A stretch of DNA of 64,000 bases from Anthopleura xanthogrammica (taxonomy: Eukaryota > Cnidaria > Anthozoa > Actiniaria > Actiniidae): assembly GCA_964019055.1 (NCBI GenBank), contig OZ025210.1:15503832-15567831 (forward strand), in the 5' to 3' direction. The notes beneath the pieces are model-generated. The model saw nothing but the letters and a program-made list of their open reading frames with translations. It ran no database searches and was not told the origin of the DNA. A program made the position numbers and the translations under genes. This document shows, piece after piece, positions 49,801 through 61,828 of this stretch. Position 1 is the first letter of the stretch, and each line of letters starts with the position of its first letter.

Positions 49801-52800
49801 AATTTCCTGTGTATAAGTTAAAAAACTTTTTAAAGTTTGAAATACTGTGAACGGGTTTCATGAATGTTTTCCAGCAAAAGTTCTCAAAAAATAGGTATTT
49901 TTATCAGTTGAACTTCACATGCAAGAACTAGAGACAGATTTAGTGCAAAACAATAATTTGGTTTGTCAGTAAGCTTATATTCTGCGTGAATTATTTTTCA
50001 GCTTATGCAAGAATAAACCAATGAACAAACTACCCCAAAAAGCTTATAATCACAGCTTATAAGCTAAATAAATGGGGAAAATTTGGTGTAATTATGTATT
50101 TTCCATTTGATATTAAAGCGGAAAATATCTATAAAAATGCCAAAACTTTCAATTTGTGTGAGGTACCTTTCATGGAGTCTTGTTTTGACATCACAATCTC
50201 GCACTACTCGAGAGGCTCGCTGGCCGGCGAATTGTATTTTCAACTAAAACTATGCAAATTTAGCCTTTTTTCTTGAAATGAGATCAAAACACAAAAAAAC
50301 AACGCTTCAAATATCGCTTTTCTGGTTCTAGTAATTAAGGCAAAGCTGATAAAAATGTTAGAAAATGCAATAAAAACAACAAACAACCATCCTAGCTTTT
50401 TCTGTCAATCTTTGCCGAAGCAAAGGCTTTGAGAGAGTCGAGAGTTTTACACACATTTTATCTACTTTTTTACCAAATCCATGATATAATGACTGTAACT
50501 TCTATGAAATCTTTTCTTCGAAATTGAAATACTATTAACCAAGGTTTTCTGCCCTTTAGGCCCCATTTTTTTGGATGTCTTATCGTAAATCTTAATTTGG
50601 TGAAAACGAAAAATTGATTTTCGTACAGTTTAAGATAGACATGAATTCTATGATATCAGTCATAGATTAAACGTGCTTTTCGCTTTTCAGAAATGAGAAA
50701 AAATATTTTCTTGACCCATATCTTTGGCTATATTATTGCGTTGTAAGCGATGTTTTCTGTGCTTTTGCGAGTTTTGCTTTGAAATAAGCGGGAACCCTGT
50801 GGTGGTGCACGCCGTACGTATGATATACGTATGTATGTATGTATGGACAAGGTGATGGCGCAATCAAGCCATGAAAAATCAACTCGATTTGTATTAAACG
50901 CGTAAGCATGGCTGAACTCTGACCAAGGATGTACTCAATAGGTAAAAGCATTGTTCTTGTCTTTTCGAAGTCCTTAAAAAACATCTTTGTATGCGAAAAA
51001 AATTCACATACTGATTACCTTCTTTTCAACATGGCCGATATGAAAAACAAGTGAATGATTTTTTTTCGCTCACGGAAATCATGCTTTGCGGTCATGTTAC
51101 CTTGCATATGTTTCAGCCGTAAAAGGCGGATCGATCACTGTTTGTACAGGGATTTGTAGTTACAGATTCAGGGAAAGAGGGATTCAACCCAACCTTTACT
51201 GCGCGTGTGTTTGGTTCAATCTGTATTTCTAGGATTATTTGCGTAATGATTTATTTTGATTATAAAGAAGAATGGACTCTTTTCCTTTGAGAAAAAGAAG
51301 AATGGCAACACCAAAAAACGCTGAAAAAAAAGACAGAAGCGAAAAACAGAAACAAAATAAAAATAAAAATAATACTGATATTTACGTTTAGTTTCAATTT
51401 GCTCAGGAAAATCTGCCTCGAAGGGCATTTCTTCATCTCTACTCTCCGCCATGACCACAACAAGAATGGCACACAAAACAAGAACAGTAAGAACTTTGGG
51501 ATTCATGATACGATGAAGCTGACAAAGATAAAAAAATAAAACAATATTTTAATAAGACATTTTTGCTGACTACCGTGAGCTGTTGTGTTAATGATTGATT
51601 AAAAACATAATCAAAAAAATAGGATGAGAAAAGAATTGTAAAGTGCATTGCCACTGCTTAGATAATAACACGTCATAGAAATGTGATATAGATAGGAAAA
51701 TTTAAAGGAGGAGGGAGAAAAAAATGGAATAAAAATATTGAATGAGCATGTATAAATGTATGTCCTCTCTGAAAAAAATTTGATGTTGGATCTTGTGATG
51801 ATGACTGTTCTTACCTGTGATGTCCAACAAGTGTTTCCAAATGCTCTTCCTCGATGTGTAAGAAGAATGACTCATCCACAAGCACCACTGGCAGTCATAT
51901 GTCTTACTTGTCATGACGAAAGCCTTTGTTATTCCACTGCGATCGATTGGCTGATCGATGAAACAAAGCAGCTAGCGAAGTTAAGAGCTATTGTCAAAAG
52001 GTGTGGAATATTAACATAACAATAGCATTACTAGATCTACGTTTTAGGGATCCGGAGAAGCATTTTAGTAAAGAAATCAGAAACTTTTTACAATAAAAGC
52101 AATCGTAAGAATTGGTAAATAGATTGGAATGCATTTTCAGTGTATTTGATCAAAAATACTAGTAATTTCAAAAGGAATCCTAGAAGCATTTACTAAAATG
52201 TTCTTACTGGACAATGAAAGAAAATATGACTAAATAAATGTTATAACATTTATACATATATACAAGTACCTAATTAGATGCAAAAACACGAAAAAAATAA
52301 TATCTCTGTATCCATTGATGATATCTCGCAAAATAATATTTTCCAAGATGTTTTCTCAATAAAGAACATGAAAAATATGATTTGAGCACTATTAGATATT
52401 ATTAAATATATACTAGAGAGTTTTTAGGCCTTAAAAGTGAAAAAATATAAATAAGTATAATTTATTAATATCTGATGCTTCAAAACCTTATGTATTTGAT
52501 GTGTCTTGTATCAAAGCAAGGCATAGAAGTGTTTTTGATAACTTTCAACATATACACGATCATATTTTAGGGCTTTTTCCGTTTTTGCATCTCATTAGGT
52601 ATTTGTATATATGTATAAATGTATACTACAACGTTTCTGCAATCGAGTGTATATATATTATATTATATCATGTTCTAAGACCAGCTGCGCCATGGTATAC
52701 TGATGTCTAGAAAGGAAATGGCAAAAAACAGGACTTGTGGCTGATCGCAATGAATCTGTCATTTTACTTCTGCTGGACCTGTCTACGTCGACCGTGCTCT

Positions 52801-55800
52801 ATTATTATCTAGACCGCTTACTGGTCGTTTTGGAATTAAAGGACAAGTTTTTAGAATGGTTCAAGTCGTATCTTTCTTCAAGTATCCAATTTGTCCAAGT
52901 TTATGATTGTTGCTCTTCCAAACGACCACTAAATTGTGGTGTCCCTCAGTAATCGGTGCTTGGACCATTATTGTACATAATGTATACCTCACCAATTGCC
53001 GAAATTATTAAGCGTCACAATTTACGATACCATCTATATGCAGATGACACACAAATGTACATTTCCTTCAAGACTGGTTGTGCTACAGACATGGATCATG
53101 CAAGAGCCCTTTTTGAACGTTGTGTTTCTGAATTAGACACATGGATCGTTAAAAACTATCTGAAGTTAAACCAGGACAAAACTGATCTTGTTGTTATAAG
53201 TTCTAAGTATCGTCCCAGGCCTAGTATTGATCATGTTCTTGTTGGTAGTGAGAGGATTATACCTCAGAAAACTGTACGGAACCCAGGAGCAGTTATTGAT
53301 GATTCATTGAATATGATAGATCATGCAATTCCTTGTTATATGGCATTCCTAATTATTTAGTTAGTCGTTTGCAATGTATTCAAAACTCTGCAGCACGTGT
53401 TGTAACACAATTAAAATGTTGAGCGTAATAAATTGTGAATTTAAGATAGATTAGAGAAAAGACAAAATTCGAAACATCTATATATATATATGTGTTTGAA
53501 ATCGGAGGATAGCTACAACTGTATAAAGTACAAAGCCGCACTTTCAACAAATTTAGCATGAAGAAAGAAGATCAACACATCAATCCATAATAAACTCTAG
53601 CCCCGGGGCAAATGGCGCGCCACAGTGGCGCAAGGGTTGATTAAAGCATATGTTCGCTAATGGGAAAGATCGATTAAAGGATAGGGAAAGTGGTCTTTAG
53701 TGCTTCGAATTACAAAAAAAAAAAAAGACCAGAAAATACTATTCTTCATTTTCTAATCAACACAACTATCATTTGTTTTGATGGATTATTTCCCATATGC
53801 TTCCCAGGGTGCCAATAGAGATCTATGTTTGCTATCAATGCACAACTTACACGTTTGATCTGGAAAATCCCGATCTAGCTCCGGGCACTCGATCTGGTTG
53901 CATATACGTACAAAGCCAAACAGCTTTTTATGGCAAATTCTCAAATTCTCTGTATCAAGAAGACCTACTTATACACATGCAGCACTTGCATTCTTATACA
54001 CTTGTTATAGCGAAAAAATGATTCCTTCGCAATAGGGTACAATAGAAAGCGTTGCTATGGCATTTTGTTTTTCACCATTTATTCTTCATGAATAACACAA
54101 ATGATTAGCTCGTATTCTTGTCGTGTAAAAGATGTGAAGGAATTGGATTTTTGAACAAAGCAGTCTCAGTCTTCGCAATTTTTCATCTTTTTATGTCCTC
54201 ATATCAGTAGATATGTAATTTGAAATTATTTTTTGCTTTGCTGTGCGGCGATAATTATTAGAGGCGTTGCTATGGCATTTTGTTCTCAAATGTTGCTATT
54301 TAGTCTTAACTAGAAACCTGAGTGTATTCTTGTCAGGGAAAGTAAAGGATTTGAATTTCGGAACAAATGGGCTTGATATTTGTAATATACCATTTCTTTA
54401 TTTCTTCATATTTGCTGTGATATACGTTTCTTTTTTATTCGTGCCACACATACAAGTGCTGCTGGGCGTTAAAAAAAAATATCAATGATGACAGGGCACG
54501 TGGTCTAAATTGCAGTCAGCTCCAGAAGCAACCGAGTAAAATGATAAACACAACCGGGAAGCAATCATTGTTTTATGTTACAAACTCTATTTTTTCTTTT
54601 CCTTCAAATGCCATTACACCCATTTCTAATGTTTGCTGGATTTCAATGAAGATATGATGAAAGGCCGAGCACGTGGTCTGAAATGTGACCAAACTTATCA
54701 AGATGTTCAATAATATTTTAATTGGCATTAGTTAGATCTACCTGCCATTAAAGAAAATTTGACTAATAATAGAAAAAAAATACTGGCCTGGTGTATTTTT
54801 GTCGTGGAAAGTAAAGGATTTGAATTTCGAAACAAATGAGCTTAATATTTGTAATATATCATTTCTTTGTGTCCTCATATTTGCTGTGACATACGTTTCT
54901 TTTTTATTCGCTGCCACATATATTTTTCAAGTGTTGCTTGGCGATAAAACAGAATATCAATGGTGACAGGGCAAGTGGTCTAATTGCAGTCAGCTTCAGA
55001 AGCAACCAAGTAAAATGATAAACACAATGTGACCACAGTTACAGTCTGAAATATGACCAAACATTTCTAGATGTTCAATAATATTACTTATAAGTATTAA
55101 CTAGACATCCAACTGGCCATGAGAGAAAATTTGACTTGTTAGAAAAAAATACTGGCGTACACGTGATTAAAAGAAAGAAGGATGCTTTACTGTATTGAAC
55201 GTTTAGCCGCAGTTTTAATAAGAGCAAGGGTTCTAGTTTCTCAATTGCAAATTCAATTTCATTAAAAAATAAATTTCGATAATAAGAAAGATCACGAAAA
55301 AGAAAGAAAGATCACGTAGAAATTAGTTTGTCTTCTAAAATTTGATCCAGATTGGGCAAATTAAAATAAAATGGTGAAAGGAAAAAAAAAAATGTAGTTA
55401 TATTGTGTACTATTTTGTACATGGTTAATTTAATCTTAGACTGATTGAAGCACAAATCAATATCTCTAATTCTGAATGAACTATTTATAAAAAAAACGTG
55501 TCATTTAGCTTAGAGTTGTATGGCCTTTATTTAATACCAACTTAGGTAACCTGTTACAATTTTTGTTCTTTTTAATTGAGCTGTTCAAGTTCTGATTTGT
55601 TTCTCTAAATCTTATTAATCCTGCATGCATTCCTTATTGGCCGGTAACAAACTTTCAAATTTGATTTAATTCACATACATACCCCATCTAGAGAAATAGC
55701 ACATAATGTAAGTTGCACATAATATAATTGAAAATTTGGTCGACTTTGGAGAAATTGAAACGAAATTACGATATTTTTAAAATTTCTAAAATACAGAGAA

Positions 55801-58145
55801 GTGTGGCTGGACGTTTGGAAGCACACCATTTCGTTGTAATTTTGGCAGTGTTTGAATGCTCAAAACATTGTTTCTATAAGGTCAAACATCCTGGAAATTG
55901 GTTAGTAAGCTTGTTCAGTGTATATTGCTCTCTTATGCGATGGGGTAATATTTTCCGGAACCTTAATATAATTAAATTCGTTTTTTTTTTATTTGGGCCC
56001 ATCCTTGCCCGTTTTGTTACTGGCTAATTGGTATTATCCTTAAATTCAGCAAAGACCACACGTCTTCCTACAGGTTTTGTTGTATGGACCCCACTTGCAA
56101 ACACGATTTTTCTTGATTTTTTTGCAGTCTTTCGTTGGCAATCTATCAAAACATCTGTGGACTACAATAAAATAAAGTGGATGAATAAAAAAAATTAACT
56201 AAACAGCAATAACATCCATCTCAAGTTGAGAGTCAGAATGGATAATGAAATAAAAGAAGAAATGCACCAGCTGATCTGAGAAAAAATATTAGCCAATCAG
56301 AATCAAGAAAATTTGCAAAATTGAGGTGTCATCTTTAGCAGCCAGAAGACTCCGGAAATGGTCAATTCTTTATTTTATTTTCCCATGAATATCATATTCA
56401 TTTCAGTTATACAAATTATCAATAATATATGACCTGGAAATCTAGATTTATCTCAGATATAAATTTTTGCAAGTCGATTTTTGCAGGCTTCATGACACCT
56501 CAGTTTTGCAGTGACGTCATTTGTACGTCACTATTTCAGATCAGCTGGCAGGAACGGAATTTACACTTTGTGTATTTTGAGAACATCATCATGATCCTCA
56601 TCGATATCAATTGTCAACTGTCAACTGTTTTTGTTGACGGGTATAAAAATACTTTATTTTATAGATATCGATGAAATACCAGGATTTATCCGGTGTTTAA
56701 AACTTCGTACATTCTACACAGTGAAGATCAGTGAAGATATCATATCCTTCACATGTGAAGATATCAACGTTGCCATGACTACTTTGCTATCAACCAATCA
56801 CATATTGAGGTCTTCGCGCGCCGTTTTCAGATCAAAATGGCAGCTCTCACATCGTCGACAAACGAGAAATTTGATGATATTTTTGATCTTTTTCCTGCCT
56901 TTATGTTAAGTTTTTATCATCAAAAGTAGTAGAAAAAGACAGGAAGGAAAGTGGAGAAGGTTTATCACACTCACTAATAGTGTAGGTGATGAGTTAAGCT
57001 TACTTGAAGGAGAAAATCACTGAAGAAAACACCAAAAACGAAAAACTTATTACGACCTAGAATTCCTCAAGAAATGACTAGAAATTAATTCAGGAAGAGC
57101 GTAAAGAAGACAAATAAATTGAAAACATTTCACCAAGTGAACTTACCCTTTATCTAAGCCAATTCATAGTGGCTGCAAGAACAAAGACGTGGAAAGACTA
57201 CAACCGGTACTGTGTTTGAGTCGCTACGCAAGAAACGGCGATAAGTAAGCTTATATTATGGAAAGTGATATTACAGTGAGCCAAAAATCCACCTGATTTT
57301 GTTTACGTATGTTCAGATTATCAACAGTTTTCATATTTTTCTTGTTATTATTTAGCGAGGTTAATTCAATAATTGTGAATCTCTTCATCATTTATCCTTT
57401 TTCTATTCATCATTAACAAGATGCTGGCTATGTTTGATAAATAATAAAAAGTTGAAGTTTGTATCTATCTATCTTGGATATTTCATCGCTATCTATATAA
57501 TAAACAGAACATTACTTAGGCGCTTGGAGATACGAATTTTATCTTCTCGTGTTGATGATCTCTCACTCGTTCGCTAGCGCTGCGTTCAGTCGTCAGAGAT
57601 ATCATCAACACTCGATGATAAAATTCGTATCTCCGCGCGCCCATGTAATATCCTCTATGTATCTCCGTGTCTATAGAGTAGCTAACTACTGTAGCTACTT
57701 TTAAAACCTCAAAATTATCATGACCATCGTAGTGGCTGTCCACAATCGACGAAACCTGTAATACAGGTTTCCTTTGCTTTTACTAATTTTTCTTTTTAAT
57801 TTGAGATTTATATTTGAAGTTAGAATGGGAGAAACCCAGTACTTTAAGTATAATGAGAAACAATATGCTTTGCGTCTGTTCGTCAATTTCTGTTTTATTC
57901 TAGATTCTAAGAACCATCGTTACACTATTCAAGAAGAAAACAAGAGAGAAGACGAAGACGAAGACGAAGACGAACTGAGAAAAAGTAGAAGAAGAATAAA
58001 AATGAGTCCAAAATGTATAATATATAACATTATTTTTACTTCTCTTTTTGAGGTTCTGAAGATAAGCCTTCTTGTGGCCGCCCGTCTCTAGACCCTGTCT
58101 CTCCGCCATGACCATCACAAGATCCCCCCCAATAATTTTCTGAGA

Positions 58146-58181
<36 letters not shown>

Positions 58182-61100
58182 GTTTTTGTTTTTTTTTGGA
58201 TTTCGTGAAGATAATGAGAAATAATGACTACAAACGCATATGAGAGCCAGAGATCAGTGCCAAGAGGAGTTCTTGGGCGAATAAATAGAGGGAGGGAGGG
58301 GTGGGTGGATAGGAAACTGCTTAGCCCCCCCCCCCCCCCCAATCAAAAAACCGCTCCGCCGTCCCTGATTCACTAGGGACCTTAAGCACCAGGACGGGAG
58401 GGCGAGGACGGCGTCAAGTCCGAGAAAGGACTAGGTCGAGAACGCCGTCGGTCCTCTCGTCACGTAACATTAGAAATCTTAAGATCCACGACGGGAGTGG
58501 ACGGCGACGGCGGACGATGATGCCAGCACGTTTTCAAAACGGTTTTTCGTGTGCGCGCCGTCGTCCTTGCCGTTGCCGTCCTCTCCAGAACGTCACTTGG
58601 TGCTTTTTCATGTTCTAGCGAGGACTGCAGCAGCAAGGACGACGGCGCGCGCACGAAAAACCGTCTTAAAAACGTGCTGGCTTCACGTTAGCATTTTGAT
58701 TTGGTGAACTTTTGCTTGTTTTCCCGTCCTGGTGCTTAAGTGTTACGTTGTGTGAAAACCGACGGCGATCTCGACCTAGTTCTTTCTCGGACTTTACGTC
58801 GCCGTCCTCGTCCTCCCGTCCTGGTGTTTAAGGTCCCTATTAGCTACACCGGTCCGAAGTCAAGGCATACAAATTAAATAACATATAAAATGTAATACTA
58901 TATGGAAATAGCGATAAGAACATACCTCTTTCGTAAAAGACGTTGTCTTATAAATCAAAGCAGTCACAACAACAGTTCTAATAAAATTATGAATTGGGTT
59001 TTTTTAAATGTAGCTTTGATTTTGTGGTGCTTGATTTTTGTACTTTATGGTGATTGGTGATTGGTTATTGTACTCTAAAACAAATAGTAATGAACGGCAT
59101 GTCATTTTTAAAAGACAGTATCGACTTAGATGAAAGAATGACCTAATGATACATCTATCTTACTGCAGGTAGTATATTTGATAAGACAAGTGCCATAACA
59201 TTGTGTTTGAGTACTTATTATTAATCAGTAGAGCGGCACAGGGGTTATACGTAACGCGTGATTCGGCCGTTTCGGGACCGCGATTCGTGAAATTCAAAAA
59301 AATAGTCCATGATTCGTGAATTGCAATCCCTCCGTGATGCGTGATCTACTTCTTTGAAGACCGTGATTCGTGAAAATCCGTATTACACCCTAAATCATTT
59401 TATCAAGGTTATTCATTATTAATCGTATTTCGTGCCACCTTGAATCAGGTGATAACGTAATCTTTAACTTATTTTCAATGATGTCATTTTTCAAAGCCAG
59501 TATTGGCTTAGCGGACCAAAGTATGACCTCATGATATTCCTATATTTCTACAGGTGGTATATTTAGTAAGACAAGGGCCATAAAATTGTACTAGTAATTT
59601 GAGTACTGTTTACCGGTGATAATGTAATCTTTAACTGACATGAACAGGTCCAAATCAAATAGCAAAATTAGCAACTTTTAAGTTTTAAAACACACATTTT
59701 TCCGTAGAATGTAATCTGGACCTTTTTTAGAAATTGCAACAGTACTATATCATCATGTGACATTATTCTACGATGCTAGTGGTTCGAATGGTAACGTACC
59801 GTGATGCATTGCGGTTTTTTAATATTTTGAACAACGATAACAGAGTTATCGGAACGAAACAAGTGGAGAAATACTTTTCGTACTTTTATTACTTTTTTAA
59901 ACTAAGCTGAAGTACAATAATATTGTTGTAAATCGTCAAAATAGATATCTGCTATGTTATTTACAGTCATCTTTCTTTAAGACTAATCAAGACTTAGATC
60001 TGAGGATGAACTGTTGTGTTCAGAACCTTCTGTGAGCACACCAGATGCTATTTTAGAAAAATATCGACTTCTGGAACCTCAGTAGATATTAATAAATCCA
60101 CGCTTTGTAAAGTCCAACCGTCACTAGCCAAGTGTGTTGACATCGGTGAATATCGCCTCTCACTCGCAGCTCTACTACTGAAACTCTGTCAATTTGTTTA
60201 CAAGATATAGGGAAGGACATTCTTGTGTTTTACTATCTCCGTCATTACTGGAACCCTATTCGCATTGAAAAAGGTGAATATCTGAGCAAGACTAGTAAGC
60301 CGCCTCAAGTCGCTGCTTTGAAAAACCTACTAAAGGCCAGTAAAACTCTTGAAAACAGACAAAAACAAGATGTAATAGCTTCAATATAAATTGGAAATAT
60401 TTTAAAAATGAACTGCATGGCAAATTAAAATACGGCCGTGATAATCCGATGGAAAAGGATTACTTTCCATTATCATACTCCGTCATAGAATCCTTGAATT
60501 TCTTGGTCCACGAAATACTAGAACGCCCGCAATGCATCATGGTAAGTGACCATGGGTCTTTAAGTGGGACTATCCTATCTCTCCAGTAACCCGTAGCCCG
60601 TTACAAGAGGAGGAAGATTCAGTTATTCAAGGGCGGAAATATTCCGTGAAGGAAACAAGAAAGAATTCTTAGACCGGTAATATATGTGATATAACGGATT
60701 AAATCAAAAAGAGATAAGGCCAAGATACTCTCATTAACAGAAATATTCCATCAAAACAAAACAAAATAGGTTTTGCATTAGTTTTGTAACTGTCTTTATC
60801 CCACACCATAGCAAATACAGCCAATCAGAAAGCAGGAAAGCCGTTGTATATTCGTCGGTATTTCACTCTTCCTTCCCATCATACAATGCGCGTTGAATCT
60901 ACGCATTCATATTTTGTATGGTGTGGGATAAAATGGTTATACAATGGTTATTCGTGGCACACCATGGATATCCCACTCGTCACTTGCATTTTCTTTGTAT
61001 ACAAACTCGCCTAAAGGCTCGTGTGTATACTAGAAACTACAAGTGACTCGTGGGATATTCCACGGTATGCCACTCCAAACCATCGTATAACTAGTATGTA

Positions 61101-61777
61101 ATGACAGCAAACGGTTTTTTTCTCTTGACACTCTTTTCTCCTGAAGCAGAATACATGTATATGGAATTTAATTTGATATCATTGTATCCGTTTTCTCAAT
61201 CCATCATCTTACATATCGATAAACAGCCATTTCAAAAAAACGTTGAATACTGAATACTGCATACTGAATAGTGCCTTCCAAGACCGAAATGCATTTTGGG
61301 TCATGTAATATTGTCAAAATTAAAATAAATAATAATAATTTATTTTATTTTTAGTGCATTCCATCCTAAACAATCGACGTTTTTTTTTGTTGAAATAGCT
61401 GTATATAAGTTTGCATTTCCTCCAATTCTTTTTTTTTAAATGTTGTTTTTCTCGCTGGCCATGGAATGTCAAACAAAATACCAAGTCACACTTAGTCTAC
61501 AGTTTATCGAAATATTACTTCTAGAAAATTTATTATTAGCCCTTATTTGAGTGATTCTTTTTAAAAATACCCATAATGCATCCGATATATCGATATATTC
61601 ATATATTTGATTTTTGCAGAATTTCCACACTATCACCAACGCAAATGCGAAAAAATAGAGAGACAAAAAGTCTGCAGCCAGACAGTATACGATTTCAGCT
61701 CAACTATGATCTCAGCATTCAGGAATGACCCTGATGACGTAACCATGACAAATCCTGTCCGAACAAACGACAGTTAA
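40862..61777 (+). CDS. IgSF receptor C (V-like Ig plus eight Ig, TM, distant tail exon)
   Basis: Exons: 40862-40931 (signal, ...[14 protein letters not shown]), 41568-41915 (V-like Ig), then eight one-exon Ig domains at 42215-42466, 43035-43292, 43706-43972, 44061-44315, 44775-45035, 45238-45504, 45856-46110 and 46373-46657, a TM exon at 47129-47278 and a probable tail exon at 61620-61777. All junctions are phase 1 and the sum is 2826 nt (941 residues). The V-like domain has LQWNY in place of the B-strand Cys and an F strand IYCCEV. The eight others show typical C...W...D/E-x-G-x-Y-x-C patterns and many N-x-S/T sites. TM about 855-881, then YRKRRCGK. The tail contains no ITIM or kinase domain. 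A cell-adhesion or recognition receptor is inferred. The last junction is the weak point: the donor is GTTAAT and, if unused, translation stops at 47283 with a nine-residue tail. Confidence 0.8.
43459..43597. mobile_element. Foldback MITE in receptor C intron
   Basis: Arms CCTTTCCCGAATTCGCTTGA... and ...TTTTTCAAGCGAATTCAGGAAAG, with an internal GGCGAGGCTGAAGT/CCAGCCTCGACTTG pair. Between the second and third post-V Ig exons. Confidence 0.72.
46785..46950 (+). mobile_element. SINE-like fragment in receptor C intron
   Basis: GGAGGAAAACCAGAGAACTT followed by a GAGAAAAAACCTC block resembles the reverse complement of the SINE body seen at 417-570. It is located between the last Ig exon and the TM exon of receptor C. 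No clear target duplication was found. Confidence 0.42.
47839..48006. mobile_element. Foldback MITE in receptor C last intron
   Basis: Arms of about 55 bases (AATGGTGAATTAATGGTTAG...CATGCACGAGGGA-type and inverted ...TAACCATTCACCATT). No reading frame of interest. Confidence 0.78.
48300..48452. repeat. Tandem duplication with CCAAT motifs
   Basis: AGATATCCAGCCAATCAGAG...TTATATCATGGCTATG at 48303-48345 is repeated with a few changes at 48408-48450. Each unit carries a CCAAT box and is followed by GCGC-rich sequence. Confidence 0.7.
48764..51506 (-). CDS. Secreted ShKT-domain peptide precursor, copy 5 (divergent, nested)
   Basis: Exon 1 at 51386-51506 (40 codons plus 1 base) encodes a signal peptide beginning [20 protein letters not shown] and an acidic propeptide ending ETK. 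Exon 2 at 48764-48870 supplies the ShKT domain (C-x8-C-x6-C-x9-C-x3-C-x2-C, stop TGA). Precursor 75 residues. The split codon makes Arg, so the KR processing site is completed only by splicing. The 2.5-kb intron contains a 612-bp ATGG array. A probable untranslated first exon ends at 51815 with a GTAAGA donor (to about 51875) and shares a CATTCTTCTT stretch with the first exons of the other copies. The gene lies antisense inside the long last intron of receptor C. There is Arg-Tyr rather than Lys-Tyr, and its spacing from the fourth Cys differs, so any channel activity may differ. Confidence 0.75.
48956..49567. repeat. Pure ATGG tetranucleotide array
   Basis: About 153 perfect units (612 bases) in the intron of ShKT copy 5, itself inside the last intron of receptor C. 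Degenerate units precede it from about 48900. Open frames through it on both strands are repeat artefacts. Confidence 0.97.
52640..53425 (+). pseudogene. Non-LTR retrotransposon reverse transcriptase fragment
   Basis: Translated pieces give a linker-type [10 protein letters not shown] (about 52679-52708), then an RT fragment with [20 protein letters not shown], a stop, [14 protein letters not shown], and the catalytic YADDTQMY, followed by [18 protein letters not shown] (52737-53316). A frameshifted remnant with [22 protein letters not shown] follows to about 53420. The in-frame stop between GVPQ and VLGP, the frame change and the apparent loss of sequence between the last two blocks show that it is dead. 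Order and motifs match jockey/CR1/RTE-like LINE ORF2. It sits in the last intron of receptor C, in the same orientation. Confidence 0.82.
54100..55165. repeat. Roughly 465-bp tandem repeat, two units plus a partial
   Basis: Blocks such as GGAAAGTAAAGGATTTGAAT (54338, 54805), TTTCTTTTTTATTCG (54427, 54895) and GTCAGCT-CAGAAGCAACC (54515, 54984) recur at about 465-bp spacing; a weaker partial unit lies at 54112-54210. No gene detected. It lies in the receptor C last intron. Confidence 0.75.
55166..56268. other. Receptor C last intron, no gene seen
   Basis: AT-rich sequence without domain-bearing frames or recognised repeats; the short open frame at 55728-56027 has no recognisable features. Confidence 0.55.
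56269..56546. mobile_element. AGCTGATCTGA-ended MITE, copy 2
   Basis: Same ends and interior as 10994-11285, including the CTCAGTTTTGCAGTGACGTC block near the right end. It lies in the last intron of receptor C. Confidence 0.85.
57504..57658. mobile_element. Foldback MITE, TACATGGG family, copy 2
   Basis: Related to 15578-15719. It shares GGAGATACGAATTTTATC, TGTTGATGATCTCTCAC and CCCATGTAATAT blocks in inverted arms. Confidence 0.78.
58376..58837. mobile_element. GC-rich foldback DNA transposon (TA target)
   Basis: Ends GGGACCTTAAGCACCAGGAC and the inverted GTCCTGGTGTTTAAGGTCCC, flanked by TA on both sides (58374-58375 and 58838-58839). It has long arms with a second nested inverted pair (GCCAGCACGTTTTCAAAACG... 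/ ...AAAAACGTGCTGGC). It is markedly GC-rich against an AT-rich background and non-coding. TA targets suggest a Tc1/mariner-type helper. Confidence 0.82.
59227..59414. mobile_element. Short insertion with 10-bp target duplication and GTGATTCGTGAA repeats
   Basis: ATTATTAATC at 59217-59226 and 59415-59424 flanks 188 bases containing four or five imperfect copies of (C)GTGATTCGTGAA(W). No tRNA-like promoter recognised. The flanking sequences (59085-59216 and 59475-59605) are themselves diverged duplicates. Confidence 0.6.
59606..60794. other. Receptor C last intron, no gene seen
   Basis: Nothing recognised; a possible ancient transposon remnant around 59960-60380 shows short broken frames without a nameable domain. 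Confidence 0.45.
60795..60933. mobile_element. Foldback MITE (TTTATCCCACACCATA ends)
   Basis: TTTATCCCACACCATA at the left and TATGGTGTGGGATAAA at the right enclose about 107 bases with a further weak inverted pair. It nearly abuts the element at 60936. Confidence 0.8.
60936..61091. mobile_element. Foldback MITE (GTTATAC ends)
   Basis: Arms of about 52 bases (GTTATACAATGGTTATTCGT...CACTTG and the inverted CAAGTGACTCGTGGG...CGTATAAC) with a TATACAAACTCG...CGTGTGTATA inner pair. Two bases separate it from the previous element. Confidence 0.8.
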
Positions 61778-61828
61778 TATTTTTTCCCTACCAGATGTCA
61801 AGACTCTTTCGTAACAATGGACAACGAA

